Origin: Sphingomonas sp. LR60
Lineage (GTDB): Bacteria > Pseudomonadota > Alphaproteobacteria > Sphingomonadales > Sphingomonadaceae
Direction: 5' to 3'
DNA length: 64,000 nucleotides
Assembly: GCF_036855935.1 (NCBI RefSeq)
Contig: NZ_JASPFK010000001.1
Span: 2,730,501-2,794,500 of the forward strand
Shown: piece after piece, positions 19,394 through 29,287 of the stretch
How positions within the stretch are numbered: the first letter of the stretch is position 1
Layout of the letters: each line of letters starts with the position of its first letter
Translations under genes and position numbers: made by a program
Notes under the pieces: generated by a model
What the model saw: the letters and a program-made list of their open reading frames with translations, nothing else
Databases searched by the model: none
What the model was told of the DNA's origin: nothing

Positions 19394-20302
19394 ATGACGA
19401 TCGGCATGGACCGGATCGCCGAACTCGCTGCCGTAATCGACCGTCACGTCACCGGATCAGGGATATGCATGACCGCGATGCCGCATGTGTCGTTGATCCG
19501 CGCCGATCGACCCAGCACGCCGACGCCCGCTGTCTACGAAGCCTCACTTTGCCTGATCGCACAAGGGTCGAAGCGCGTGTCGATCGGCGATCATAGTGTC
19601 GTCTACGATGCGGCCCATTATCTCCTTGTCTCGGTCGACCTGCCGCTCGTCGGCCATGTCATCGATGCGAGCCCCGAGCGGCCCTATCTCTGCTGCAAGA
19701 TCGATCTCGATTCCGCCATGCTGGCCGATCTGATGGTGGCCGAAGGCGGTACGGTGCCGCGCGCCGACCTGCCGGCGATCGGCGTCTACCCCAGCGATCC
19801 CGACCTGATCGACGCCGCGTGCCGGCTGGTCGGGCTGCTCGATCGACCGGAGACGGTTCAAGTCTTGGCGCCGTTGATCGAGCGCGAGATCCTGTACCGC
19901 CTGCTCACCGGACCGCATGGGCCGATGCTCCGCCATGTCGCGACGGTGGGCAGCCACCTCAACCAGGTCAGTCGCGCCATCGCCGCGATCCGTCGCCGGT
20001 TCGACGCGCCGATCCGCATCGACGAGGTCGCCACCGAGGCGGGCATGAGCCCTTCCTCGCTCCACGCGCATTTCAAGGCGATCACCCGCATGACGCCGCT
20101 CGAATATCAGAAGCAATTGCGCCTGCAGGAAGCCCGGCGCCTGATGCTGGTCGACGGCGCCACGGCCGGCGCGGCAGGTTTCGCGGTCGGCTATGAAAGC
20201 CCGTCGCAGTTTAGCCGCGAATATCGCCGCCTGTTCGGCGCACCGCCACGCCAGGACATCGAACGGCTGCACGCCGCCCCGGCGGCCGGCATGGCTCTTT
20301 AG
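19394..20302 (+). CDS. AraC-family regulator with AraC_N domain
   Basis: A 302-residue regulator. The N-terminal cupin-like AraC_N domain (about residues 20-180; [30 protein letters not shown]) is the type found in YqhC-like regulators, which often control aldehyde reductases and dehydrogenases. Two helix-turn-helix motifs follow at about residues 205-290 ([20 protein letters not shown] and [20 protein letters not shown]). It is divergent from the SDR at 18532-19256 with a 137-base gap, which supports control of that gene. An alternative start at 19406 would remove four residues. Confidence 0.9.
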   Translation: MTIGMDRIAELAAVIDRHVTGSGICMTAMPHVSLIRADRPSTPTPAVYEASLCLIAQGSKRVSIGDHSVVYDAAHYLLVSVDLPLVGHVIDASPERPYLCCKIDLDSAMLADLMVAEGGTVPRADLPAIGVYPSDPDLIDAACRLVGLLDRPETVQVLAPLIEREILYRLLTGPHGPMLRHVATVGSHLNQVSRAIAAIRRRFDAPIRIDEVATEAGMSPSSLHAHFKAITRMTPLEYQKQLRLQEARRLMLVDGATAGAAGFAVGYESPSQFSREYRRLFGAPPRQDIERLHAAPAAGMAL

Positions 20303-20424
20303 GCTGGCGACTAAGCTCACGTGAGTGAGCGAGGTACAGGTGAAGACTGGTGGGCATCGAAATGATGCCGATCGGCACACCCTCGCGACTGATTCTTTTT
20401 CCGGGAGGCGGGTACGCACTGTCC

Positions 20425-21911
20425 ATGGCCCATCAGTCAGCAGCCCCTATCGTGTCCACGTCGCTCGGCGATGTGCGTGGTCGACACCTTGGCAGCGTTC
20501 GTCATTTCGTCGGCGTCCCCTATGCCGCGCCTCCGGTCGGCGCCCGACGCTTCGCGCCGCCCGAGGCAGCACCGGCGTGGGACGGTGTGCGCGACGCCAC
20601 GTCTCGGGGAGCGACCGCTCCGCAGAAGTTACGCGCGGTGCCGGGCCTCGCGATCGAACCGCTGGTCGGGACTGGCTGGACCCCGGAGACGATTATCTGA
20701 CGCTCGACGTCTGGACGCCCGACGACGCCGCGAATTTGGCGGTCATGGTCTTCATTCATGGCGGCGGGTTCGTCATCGGCAGCAAGGACGCTGCGGTCCA
20801 GGACGGGGCGACCTTCGCGCGCGACGGCGTCGTTTGCGTCTCGATCAACTATCGAATGGGTGTCGATGGCTTTCTGCCGATCCCGGGCGTGCCGACGAAC
20901 CTCGGCCTGCGCGACATGATCGCAGCGCTCGGCTGGGTGCAGGCGGAGATTGGCGCATTCGGTGGCGATGGCGGCAACGTTACCGTGTTCGGCGAGTCGG
21001 CGGGCGCGATGGCGATCGCCGATCTCGTCACGTCACCGCTAGCGGCGGGGCTGTTCCGGCGCGCGATAATCCAGAGCGGCCACGCTGCCATGACCCGCGA
21101 GACCTCCGTCGCACGCCGCCTGGTCACGAAGATGGCCAAGCTCCTGGATATTCCCGCCACCCGCGAAGGCTTCGCGAGCGTTCCGATAGATGCACTGCTC
21201 GATACGGTCGAGAAAGTGTCGCTGCCGACCGCGCGCATCGATCTCCGCGATGCCGACGGACGCGAACCGGTGTTCGGGATCAGCCGCTTCGTCCCCGTCC
21301 ACGGAGACGATGTCCTGCCGGTGCAACCGCTTGAGGCACTGAAAGCGGGTGCGGGACGTGAAATCGAGATACTGATCGGCACCAATGCCGAGGAAATGAA
21401 CCTCTATCTCGTTCCATCCGGCGTACGCGACAAGATCGGTCGCCTGCTCGCCTGGTTCGTTCTGCGAAAGTCGCAGCCGAACGCCTGGAAGATCCTGAAG
21501 GCTTACGGCGCGGGCCGCAAGAAGGGCGGTCGCGCGCTGACCGACGCGATGACCGATCTCGTCTTTCGCTGGCCCGCGCGCCGTTTCGCCGAGGAGCATC
21601 GCGGCCCCACCCATGTCTACGAACTCGAGTGGCGCTCGTCCGCCTTCAAAGGCGAACTCGGGGCTGCCCATGCGGTCGAAAATCCCTTCGTCTTCGACAC
21701 GCTCGCCGTCGCCTCCGGTCCCGAAGGTGTCCTCGGCGAGGATCCGCCGCAGGACCTCGCCACGCGCATTCATCGGCTATGGATCGACTTCGCGCGCGAC
21801 GGCTCGCTTCCCTGGGCACCGTTCGATCGCGACACGCGGCAGGTCTACCGGCTGGAGGCGGGGCAAGCGGTCCATGAACCGGTGATGCCCGCCGCGGCGT
21901 TCCTGCCATGA
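20425..21911 (+). pseudogene. Type-B carboxylesterase, frameshifted
   Basis: A carboxylesterase of the alpha/beta-hydrolase type B family that would hydrolyse ester substrates. The first frame gives GDVRGRHLGSVRHFVGVPYA and stops at 20700. The second gives the oxyanion segment VFIHGGGFVIGS, the nucleophile elbow VFGESAGAMA and GAAHAVENPFVF with the likely catalytic His. Adding one G to the GGG run near 20669 joins them as LVGDWLDPGDDYLTLDVW, about 495 residues. No signal peptide is clear. It overlaps the following SDR gene by four bases, and so belongs to the catabolic cluster. Confidence 0.85.
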
Positions 21912-22675
21912 CCCGGTACGCCGACCGACAGCGGCTCGACGGCCGCACCGCCTTCGTCACCGGCGGCGCGCAGGGGATCGGCTGGGCGTGTGCCGACGCG
22001 CTCGCCCAGTTCGGCGCCGCGGTGATGATCGCCGATCGCGACGAGCATCTGCTGGAGACCGGCCTCGCCAGCCTTCGCGCCAAGGGGCATCGCGTCGAGG
22101 GCGTCTGCCTGGATGTCACCGACAGCGCAGCCGTGACCGCCGCTGCCGACATGACCGGCGGCGTCGATATTCTGGTCAACAATGCCGGCATCGCGCGCAG
22201 CGATACGCCAGCAGAGGACGTCACCGACGAGCATTGGCTCAACGTCCTCGACGTCAACCTCAACGGCAGCTTCTGGTGCGCGCGCGCCTTCGGCCGTCAC
22301 ATGCTGACGAAGGGCCGCGGATCGATCGTCAATATCGGGTCGATGTCCGCCGTCATCGTCAACCGCCCGCAACCGCAAAGCTATTACAACGCCTCCAAGG
22401 CGGCGGTGCATCAGTTGACGAAAAGCCTCGCTGCCGAGTGGGCGTCGCGCGGCGTCCGCGTCAATGCGGTCGCGCCGACCTATATCGCGACCCCCTTGAA
22501 CGCCTTTGCCGATCGGAGCAGCGACATGTACCGCCGGTGGATCGACGGTACGCCGCAGGGCCGCCTCGGTGAGCCGGAAGAAGTCGCGGCGGTCGTTGCC
22601 TTCCTTGCGTCCGACGCCGCGAGCCTGATGACCGGCAGCGTCGTCATGACCGACGGCGGCTATTCCTGCTGGTAA
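21908..22675 (+). CDS. Short-chain dehydrogenase of the esterase/TonB cluster
   Basis: A 255-residue classical SDR: FVTGGAQGIGWACA, DVTDSAAVTAA, VNNAGIARSD, NIGSMSAVIVN and YYNASKAAVHQLTKSLA with catalytic Ser, Tyr and Lys, and a C-terminus VVMTDGGYSCW. An Asp in IADRD after the cofactor loop suggests NAD. The pattern resembles polyol or sugar-acid dehydrogenases. The start overlaps the esterase stop by ATGA, so an alcohol freed by the esterase could be its substrate; this is inference. Confidence 0.9.
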   Translation: MTRYADRQRLDGRTAFVTGGAQGIGWACADALAQFGAAVMIADRDEHLLETGLASLRAKGHRVEGVCLDVTDSAAVTAAADMTGGVDILVNNAGIARSDTPAEDVTDEHWLNVLDVNLNGSFWCARAFGRHMLTKGRGSIVNIGSMSAVIVNRPQPQSYYNASKAAVHQLTKSLAAEWASRGVRVNAVAPTYIATPLNAFADRSSDMYRRWIDGTPQGRLGEPEEVAAVVAFLASDAASLMTGSVVMTDGGYSCW

Positions 22676-22714
22676 ATCAATCGGGAGAGCCGATCGGCAT
22701 AGTCGACGGACCTT

Positions 22715-22748
22715 TCCGATAGGTCGAATTATGGGCATACCTATCGGA
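22715..22748. promoter_or_regulatory. Long palindrome upstream of the TonB receptor
   Basis: TCCGATAGGT at 22715 and ACCTATCGGA at 22739 are perfect 10-bp inverted arms 14 bases apart. They lie 41 bases before the TonB receptor start. A related ACCTGTCTGATAGGT occurs at 27701 before the AraC/GntR pair, so both are probably operators of the same regulator. Confidence 0.65.
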
Positions 22749-22788
22749 CAGGTGGACGCCACGATCCACTTATCTTGAGAGGATCACC

Positions 22789-24972
22789 ATGCGTCGTCCG
22801 CTGTTCGTCCTGACCACTGCCTTGGCGCTGACGCTGCCCGCCTATGCCGCTGCACAAACGACAGATGCGGAAGGTGCGCAAACGTCGAACCAGGGCACTC
22901 CCGCCGATCCGCAAACCGACGCCGACACGCCGACCAATCCGGCAGCGTCGGACATCGTCGTCACCGCACGGCGCCGCGAAGAGCGGCTGCAGGACGTGCC
23001 GATCGCGGTCACTGCGATCTCGGGTGATGCGATCAAGCAGCAGCAACTGGTCGTCGTGCGAGACGTCGCTGCCTACACGCCGGGCCTCAACATCAATTCG
23101 GACTCCGTCGGCCGCGCCTTCGTCTCGATCCGCGGGATCGGCACGACGCTGATCGATACCGTGCAGCCGGGCGTCGGCATCTTCATCGACGGCATCTATC
23201 AACCGAACACGACCTATCTGAACTCGCCCTTGGTCGACGTCGCACGGGTCGAGGTGTTGCGCGGACCGCAGGGTACGCTGTTCGGCAACAACACGCTGGG
23301 TGGCGCGATCAACGTCGTGACGCGTCAGCCATCGAACGACTGGCAGGGGCGCATCGACGGCGCGCTGGCAAGCGGCGACAATTACGCCTCGGTGTCGGGC
23401 AGCATCTCCGGACCGATCGTCAAGGACGTGCTCCAGTTCCGCATCGGCGCCGCCTATCACATCGAGGACGGGTTCCAGCGCAACCTTCTCGCCGGCGGCA
23501 ACCAGAACCCGCTGGAGACGAAGAGCGTCAACGGCACGCTCCGCTTCGTCCCCGCCAGCTGGGCACGTTTCACGCTGAACGGCAGCTACGATCGCGTGTT
23601 CGGCGGCGCGACGCCCTATTTCAACGTAGGCGGTCCACGCGACTATACGCTGGACGGACGCACCAACCAGCGCAGCCTGGCAACGATCGACTATTACGCC
23701 GCCAATCTGAAGGGTGAATTCGACGTCGATAGCCTGAAGACCACGATCACCGCGATCGGCGCCTACAACCAGTCCAATTATTCGGGCGCGGGCGACGCCG
23801 ACTACAGCCCGTTCGACTTCTTCCGCTCGACCAGCAACCGCACGCTGAAGACGCGGACCGGCGAGTTGCGCTTCGACACCAAATGGAGCGACCGCTTCAC
23901 GACGCTGATCGGGGCCTTTTACGCCAAGTCCGACACCGACAGCCGGGGCACCACCACCGTCGTGCCCGCCGGGCTGACGGTCCCGGCGACCGCGACCGCC
24001 GAGAATGAGAATATCGCGCTGTTCGGCACCGGCTTCCTCAATCTGGGGGATGGGCTCGATCTCGCGGTCGGCCTGCGATACGATCATCAACGGCTGAGCG
24101 CGTCGACCGCTGGCCTGCCGGCCGCCTACAAGGCCGACCAGTGGCAGCCCCGCGCGACGCTGACGAAGCGTTGGACGCCCGACTTCATGACCTATGTCTC
24201 GGTCGCGCGCGGCGCGCGCGGCGGCGGGCAGAACGGTCCGGGCGCGCCGAACCTGATCTATCGCGGCGATACCGTCTGGACCTATGAGGTCGGGTCGAAG
24301 GCCAGCGCCTTCGACGGACGACTGACCGCGAATGTCGCGGCCTTCTACAACGACTACAAGAACTTCATCGGTGCGAATGCGCTGGCGCCGTCGACGATCC
24401 TCAATCCCGCCACCGGTCAGCCGGTCGGGTTCGTCGCGATCAACCTCAATTCGGGGAACGTGAAAAGCTACGGTGCCGAAGCAGAACTGTCGTTCAACGT
24501 CAATCGGCTGTGGCGCGTCTATGCCAATGCGACCTTGCTCCACGCGCGCGTGACCGATGCCTCGCAATTCCAGGCGACGACCGGCTATGCCTATCCGGGC
24601 GACCGCATCCTGTTCGTTCCCGACGCCAATTACGCGGTCGGCACCAACCTGCGCCTGCCCTTCCACAAGGATCAGGCGCTGGTGCTCGACACCAACGTGG
24701 TCGCGAAGGGCAGCCGGACCGGCGCGTCGCTCGACGCTGCATCGGTGCCGGTGCTGGCGCCCTATCACCTCGTCAACGCCTCGCTGACGTGGCAGGGCGG
24801 TCCGCTGGAGGTCGGCGTCTTCGCGACCAACCTGTTCGACGAAAAGTATCTCGAAACCTACCTCGACGCCTCGCTGCTGCGCCGCGCCGGGCTGCCCGCG
24901 CCGTTGGTTTCCAACCTTGCGCTACAGACGCCGCGACGTCGCATCGGGCTGCGCGGCACGGTGCGGTTCTGA
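22789..24972 (+). CDS. TonB-dependent outer-membrane receptor
   Basis: A 727-residue TonB-dependent receptor that takes a substrate across the outer membrane using TonB energy. It has a signal peptide (ending AYAAAQ), a linker, a TonB-box-like SDIVVTARRREERLQDVP, a plug domain (about 60-170, with VRDVAAYTPGLNI and VEVLRGPQGTLFGNNTLGG), and a 22-strand barrel ending RIGLRGTVRF with a terminal Phe. The start follows TGAGAGG. Its place between the esterase/SDR genes and the FAD oxidase/MFS genes suggests it imports the ester or hydroxyacid that the cluster breaks down. Confidence 0.93.
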   Translation: MRRPLFVLTTALALTLPAYAAAQTTDAEGAQTSNQGTPADPQTDADTPTNPAASDIVVTARRREERLQDVPIAVTAISGDAIKQQQLVVVRDVAAYTPGLNINSDSVGRAFVSIRGIGTTLIDTVQPGVGIFIDGIYQPNTTYLNSPLVDVARVEVLRGPQGTLFGNNTLGGAINVVTRQPSNDWQGRIDGALASGDNYASVSGSISGPIVKDVLQFRIGAAYHIEDGFQRNLLAGGNQNPLETKSVNGTLRFVPASWARFTLNGSYDRVFGGATPYFNVGGPRDYTLDGRTNQRSLATIDYYAANLKGEFDVDSLKTTITAIGAYNQSNYSGAGDADYSPFDFFRSTSNRTLKTRTGELRFDTKWSDRFTTLIGAFYAKSDTDSRGTTTVVPAGLTVPATATAENENIALFGTGFLNLGDGLDLAVGLRYDHQRLSASTAGLPAAYKADQWQPRATLTKRWTPDFMTYVSVARGARGGGQNGPGAPNLIYRGDTVWTYEVGSKASAFDGRLTANVAAFYNDYKNFIGANALAPSTILNPATGQPVGFVAINLNSGNVKSYGAEAELSFNVNRLWRVYANATLLHARVTDASQFQATTGYAYPGDRILFVPDANYAVGTNLRLPFHKDQALVLDTNVVAKGSRTGASLDAASVPVLAPYHLVNASLTWQGGPLEVGVFATNLFDEKYLETYLDASLLRRAGLPAPLVSNLALQTPRRRIGLRGTVRF

Positions 24973-24993
24973 GATGGAACACGCCCCCGCCCT

Positions 24994-26373
24994 GTGCGCG
25001 CGCCGCTCGACGACGGCTTCATTGCTCGGCTCCAGCAACGCTTCGGCGACGCGCTCGACCTCGGTGAGAGCATGCGCCGTCAGCACGGCACCAGTGAAGC
25101 GCATTTCGCGGAGGCGCTGCCCGATGCGGTCGTCTTCGCCGCATCGACCGAGGAAGTGGCCGACTGCGTGCGCCTGTGCGTCGCCGCCGGAGTGCCGATC
25201 GTGCCGTTCGGCGCGGGCACGTCGATCGAGGGCAATGCGCTGCCGATCCATGGCGGCGTCAGCATCGACCTTTCGCGGATGGACGCGATCCTGGCGGTTC
25301 ACGCGGAGGATTTCGACTGCACCGTGCAGGCCGGATGCCGGCGCGAGGCGCTGAACACCCACTTGCGCGACACCGGCCTGTTCTTCCCGATCGATCCCGG
25401 CGCGAACGCCACGATCGGGGGCATGGCGTCGACGCGTGCCAGCGGCACCAATGCGGTCCGCTACGGCACGATGCGGGAGGCGGTGCTGTCGCTCACCGTC
25501 GTCACCGCCAACGGCGACGTCATCCGTACCGCCACCCGCGCGCGCAAGTCGGCGGCGGGCTACGACCTCACGCGCCTGTTCGTCGGCTCAGAGGGCACGC
25601 TCGGCATCATCACCGAGGTCAGCCTGCGCCTTCACCCCATCCCCGAACAGATCATGTCGGCGGTATGCGGGTTCGAGACGTTGCAGGGCGCGGTCGATAC
25701 CGTCGTCCAGTCGATCCAGTGCGGCATCCCGCTCGCGCGGGTCGAGATCCTCGACGACAAGCAGATGGCGGCGGTCAACCGCTGGTCCAACCTGACCTAT
25801 CCCGAGGTCACGACCTTGTTCTTCGAATTCCACGGCTCTCCCGCCGGGGTCGCCGAGCAGGTCGAGACGGTGGCCGCCCTCGCCGAGGCGAATGGCGGCG
25901 GGCAGTTCGCCTGGTCGAACCAGCCCGAGGAGCGCGCGCGGCTGTGGAAGGCCCGGCACGAGGCCTATTATGCTGCGATCGGGGTCCGTCCGGGTGCGGT
26001 CGGCTGGACCACCGATGTTTGCGTACCGATCAGCCGCCTGCCGGAATGCATCCTCGCCACCCGCGCCGACATCGACGCCGGGACCGTGCCCGCCGCGATC
26101 CTCGGTCACGTCGGCGACGGCAACTTCCACGTCATCTTCGCCATCGACCCCGCCGCTCCCTACGAGTTCGAGGAGGTCGAGGCGATCAATCGCCGGCTGG
26201 TCGAACGCGCGATCGCGATGGACGGCACCTGCACGGGCGAACACGGCGTCGGCCTCGGCAAGCAGGACTGGCTGGTCGCCGAGCTGGGCGATGCCGTCGA
26301 CGTGATGCGCATCCTCAAGCGCGCGCTCGACCCTAAGAACCTGATGAACCCCGGCAAGATCTTCAGCCTGTGA
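24994..26373 (+). CDS. GlcD-type FAD-binding 2-hydroxyacid dehydrogenase
   Basis: A 459-residue flavoprotein of the VAO/PCMH family, like D-lactate or glycolate dehydrogenase. The FAD_binding_4 domain (about 35-215; VPIVPFGAGTSIEGNALP, TIGGMASTRASGTNAVRYG) is followed by the FAD-oxidase C domain (HVGDGNFHV and CTGEHGVGLGKQDWL with the substrate-site His residues). The start given is a GTG; an ATG at 24974 lies one base out of frame, and one lost base between would give MEHAPAL as the true start. It would oxidise a hydroxyacid made by the cluster. The start is uncertain; the function class is clear. Confidence 0.9.
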   Translation: MRAPLDDGFIARLQQRFGDALDLGESMRRQHGTSEAHFAEALPDAVVFAASTEEVADCVRLCVAAGVPIVPFGAGTSIEGNALPIHGGVSIDLSRMDAILAVHAEDFDCTVQAGCRREALNTHLRDTGLFFPIDPGANATIGGMASTRASGTNAVRYGTMREAVLSLTVVTANGDVIRTATRARKSAAGYDLTRLFVGSEGTLGIITEVSLRLHPIPEQIMSAVCGFETLQGAVDTVVQSIQCGIPLARVEILDDKQMAAVNRWSNLTYPEVTTLFFEFHGSPAGVAEQVETVAALAEANGGGQFAWSNQPEERARLWKARHEAYYAAIGVRPGAVGWTTDVCVPISRLPECILATRADIDAGTVPAAILGHVGDGNFHVIFAIDPAAPYEFEEVEAINRRLVERAIAMDGTCTGEHGVGLGKQDWLVAELGDAVDVMRILKRALDPKNLMNPGKIFSL

Positions 26374-26390
26374 CGCACGGAGCGAGCATC

Positions 26391-27710
26391 ATGACCGACA
26401 CCGCGATAGCGCTGCCTGCGTCGACGATCGGCAGCACCAGGCCGGGCCGCACCCTCCCCTCGCTGCTCGCGCTGACGCTCGCAATGGCGATCGGTTTCAC
26501 GATGATGGCCTCGTTCGGCACCGTGCAGGAAGGTGCGAAGGCCGAACTCGGGCTCAGCGACGCCGCGCTCGGTGTCATACAGGGGGTCAGCGCCGCGCTC
26601 GCGCTGGTCGTCTTCTCGATCCCGGTCGGCATCCTCGTCGACCGCTTCAACCGCACCCGCCTGCTCGTCGCGCTGGCGCTGGTGTGGACCGCGGGCACCT
26701 CGCTGACCGCGATGGCGAACGGCGCATCCATGCTGTTCGTCGCGCGCGTCCTGACTGCGACCGGCACCACCGGCGCGCTCACCGCCGCGCTGTCGCTGAC
26801 CGCCGACCTATGTGCTCCCGAACGTCGCGGACGCGCGATGCTGCTCGTCAACATCGGCAAGATGGCAGGGCTCGCGGCGGCGTTCGGCGTCGGCGGCTGG
26901 CTGTTCGGGCAGATCGCCCGCGGCGGCCTTCCCGTCGTCGCGGGCATGGCGCCGTGGCGCGGCACCCATGCGATCCTCGCAGGGGTCGGCCTTATCCTCA
27001 TCGTGCCGCTGCTGCTGCTGCGCGAGCCCGCCCGGCGTGAGGTCGCCGCCGCCACCCGCGCGCCGTTCAAGGTGCTCACTGCCGAGCTGTGGTCGCGTCG
27101 CGCCTTTCTCGGCCCCCTGTTCGTCGGTCAGGTTGCGGTGGTGATGGCGGACAATGCCGCATTGGTGTGGGCTGCGCCCGTGCTGTCGCGCCATTACGGC
27201 CTTCAACCGGGCGACTTCGCGGGCTGGATGGGCGCGTTGGTTTTCGTCAGCGGCCTCGGCGGCACGCTGCTTGGCGGGTTCACCGCCGACTGGGGACAGA
27301 AGAGCCAGCGCCGCGGCGGCCTGCTGATCGGTGCGGTGGTCGCGGCCGCGATTGGCGTGCCCGCCGCGCTCTTCCCGATCGGCCCCACCGTCACGTGGTT
27401 CGCGATCGCTTTCGGCACGCTGTCGCTGTGCGGTGCGGTCACCGGGCTCGTCACCTCGGTGGCGCTTACCGTGCTCATCCCCAACGAAGTGCGCGGGCTG
27501 TGCATCGGCGCGTTCATCGCCTTCGCCGGCCTGATCGGCTTCGGCATCGCACCCTCGCTGGTGACCGCGATCAGCAGTCTGCTTGGCGGTGAGGCGCATC
27601 TCGGCCCGGCGCTCGCTGCGGTCGGCGTCGTTACCGGGCTGCTATCGGTAACTGGCTTTGCACTTGCGATGCGCGCGGCGCCAACATCGGCGATTGACGA
27701 ACCTGTCTGA
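26391..27710 (+). CDS. Major facilitator superfamily transporter
   Basis: A 439-residue inner-membrane transporter with about twelve hydrophobic segments and the MFS loop motif GILVDRFNRTRLLV between segments two and three. It is of the type found beside TonB receptors in sphingomonads and would carry the substrate or product across the inner membrane. The start at 26391 follows GGAGCGAGCATC; the coding sequence begins 18 bases after the FAD oxidase stop, so they are one transcript. The transported compound is unknown. Confidence 0.9.
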   Translation: MTDTAIALPASTIGSTRPGRTLPSLLALTLAMAIGFTMMASFGTVQEGAKAELGLSDAALGVIQGVSAALALVVFSIPVGILVDRFNRTRLLVALALVWTAGTSLTAMANGASMLFVARVLTATGTTGALTAALSLTADLCAPERRGRAMLLVNIGKMAGLAAAFGVGGWLFGQIARGGLPVVAGMAPWRGTHAILAGVGLILIVPLLLLREPARREVAAATRAPFKVLTAELWSRRAFLGPLFVGQVAVVMADNAALVWAAPVLSRHYGLQPGDFAGWMGALVFVSGLGGTLLGGFTADWGQKSQRRGGLLIGAVVAAAIGVPAALFPIGPTVTWFAIAFGTLSLCGAVTGLVTSVALTVLIPNEVRGLCIGAFIAFAGLIGFGIAPSLVTAISSLLGGEAHLGPALAAVGVVTGLLSVTGFALAMRAAPTSAIDEPV

Positions 27711-27715
27711 TAGGT
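27701..27715. promoter_or_regulatory. ACCT...AGGT operator-like site before the AraC gene
   Basis: ACCTGTCTGATAGGT contains ACCT and AGGT as inverted arms and matches the core of the palindrome upstream of the TonB receptor at 22715-22748. It overlaps the end of the MFS gene and lies 30 bases before the AraC-type regulator start. Confidence 0.45.
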
Positions 27716-27744
27716 ACATATTTCCGATCTGAGGGAGAGGGTTG

Positions 27745-28497
27745 ATGACGCCGATGCAGCGGATCAAGGTGTCGCCGGAAATGCTGGCCTATGTCGGGCC
27801 CGGCATCCTCGATAAGGTCGATCGGCCCGCAACCGACGCGATCATGTTCCGCTACGATCTCGGCGACGATCCCCCCACCTTCGCCTATGTCCCCACCCTC
27901 TGCAAAGCCGATGGTGCGACCGTGATCCTGATCGTCTCGGCGGAGGCTTGCCGCCGTATCTTCGGCTCGCTGCCCGCAGCGCCGGGCTGTTGGTATCTGC
28001 CTGCGGACCTTGCACTTCTCGCGATCGCCATCCGCGACTGCGCGCTGGCGGAACCCGCTCGCGCGACACTCCGGCTGGCGAAATGCATCGAGCTGCTCTG
28101 CGCCACCTTCGCCAACATCGATGGCGCCGCGCTCGTGCCGGCAGCAGGAAGCGGTGCGCTGACCGAGCGCGATGCCGCCGGCCTCGCCGCTGCGCGCCGG
28201 CTGGTCGACGAGCGCTGGCAGGAGAAGCTGACGCTCGACGGCATCGCACGCGCTTGTGGCCTCAATCGCGCCAAACTGACCCGTGGTTTCCGGCAAACGT
28301 TCGGCTCGACCGTCGCCGACGCGATCACCGATCGTCGCCTGCAGGGCGCTCACCGTCTGCTGCTTGCGACCGACCTGCCGGTTTCCTCGATCGGCTATCG
28401 CTGCGGCTACAGCAATAACGCCAGCTTCACCCGCGCCTTCTCGCGCCGCTTCGGCATGGCCCCGACGCGGCTCCGGGCGATCGAAGCCGCTGCATGA
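27745..28497 (+). CDS. AraC-family transcriptional regulator
   Basis: A 250-residue regulator with the AraC double helix-turn-helix at the C-terminus (about 150-245; LTLDGIARACGLNRAKLTRGFRQ is the first motif region and SIGYRCGYSNNASFTRAFSR the second). The N-terminal half has no recognised sensor domain. The start follows GAGGGAGAGGGTTG. It lies just after the MFS gene and overlaps the GntR gene by four bases, so two regulators are co-translated; one or both would control the catabolic cluster through the ACCTATC palindromes. Confidence 0.88.
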   Translation: MTPMQRIKVSPEMLAYVGPGILDKVDRPATDAIMFRYDLGDDPPTFAYVPTLCKADGATVILIVSAEACRRIFGSLPAAPGCWYLPADLALLAIAIRDCALAEPARATLRLAKCIELLCATFANIDGAALVPAAGSGALTERDAAGLAAARRLVDERWQEKLTLDGIARACGLNRAKLTRGFRQTFGSTVADAITDRRLQGAHRLLLATDLPVSSIGYRCGYSNNASFTRAFSRRFGMAPTRLRAIEAAA

Positions 28498-29189
28498 AGA
28501 GCATGGCGCGTCTTGATGATGGCGGCTCGCTCGTCGACCTGGCTGTTCGCCGTGTCCGCGACCACATCCGCGATCAGGATCTTAAGGTCGGCGACACGCT
28601 GCCGGGCGAGGGTCAGTTTGCGACCGAACTCGGCGTCAGCCGGGCGGTGATGCGCGAGGCGTTCGGCGCGCTCGCGGCATTGCGGCTCATCGACGTCGCC
28701 AATGGCCGTCGTGCGCGCGTCGGTGCGATTGACGGATCCGTGATGGGCACGTCGCTCGACCACGCCGTGGCGACCGCCCAGGTGACCGTAGCGGAAGTCT
28801 GGGACGTTCGTCGCACCCTCGAACTCCGTACCGCCGATCTCGCTGCCCGCAATCGCAGCGATATCGATGCCGTGGAGATAATCGCCGCCGCAGCGGCGAT
28901 GCGCGCTGCGGCGAACATCGAGGCGATGACACGAAGCGACATCGCGTTCCATCAGGCGATCGCGCGCGCGAGCCGCAACATGCTGTTCGTTCAGATCATC
29001 CGGTCGTTCGAGCCGCTGATGACGGTTGCGGTGCCGCTGGCGTGGAACACGCGGGACACTGAAGCAGCTCGTGAAGAGGTGCTCTCGCGACACGGCCTCA
29101 TCGCCCAGGCAATCGCGGACCGGGATGGTGCGAATGCCGCCGCACTCATGCACGCCCACTTCGACGTGTCGATCGGTAGCGTCCTGTGA
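28494..29189 (+). CDS. GntR-family regulator, FadR/FCD type
   Basis: A 231-residue repressor: winged helix at residues 10-75 (LKVGDTLPGEGQFATELGVS, then SRAVMREAFGALAALRLI), and an all-helical FCD ligand domain with the Asp/His metal-ligand pattern (EVWDVRRTLELRTADLAARN, FHQAIARASRN, RHGLIAQAIADRD). FCD regulators usually respond to organic acids, which fits the FAD-linked hydroxyacid oxidase of the cluster. The start overlaps the AraC stop by ATGA. Confidence 0.9.
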   Translation: MKSMARLDDGGSLVDLAVRRVRDHIRDQDLKVGDTLPGEGQFATELGVSRAVMREAFGALAALRLIDVANGRRARVGAIDGSVMGTSLDHAVATAQVTVAEVWDVRRTLELRTADLAARNRSDIDAVEIIAAAAAMRAAANIEAMTRSDIAFHQAIARASRNMLFVQIIRSFEPLMTVAVPLAWNTRDTEAAREEVLSRHGLIAQAIADRDGANAAALMHAHFDVSIGSVL

Positions 29190-29287
29190 ACTTCCCGGCC
29201 GTTTAGGCGATTTGATCGCGGCATGACCCGTCTGATGGGCAGGGGCGACGTTGCCGATAAACGGTTTTGAATTTCAACGATGTTGGC

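Noticed and set aside
22741..24768. A 675-residue minus-strand frame opposite the TonB receptor
   Set aside because: It is low-complexity Arg/Gly/Asp-rich sequence, the usual shadow in GC-rich DNA; the receptor on the plus strand is certain.
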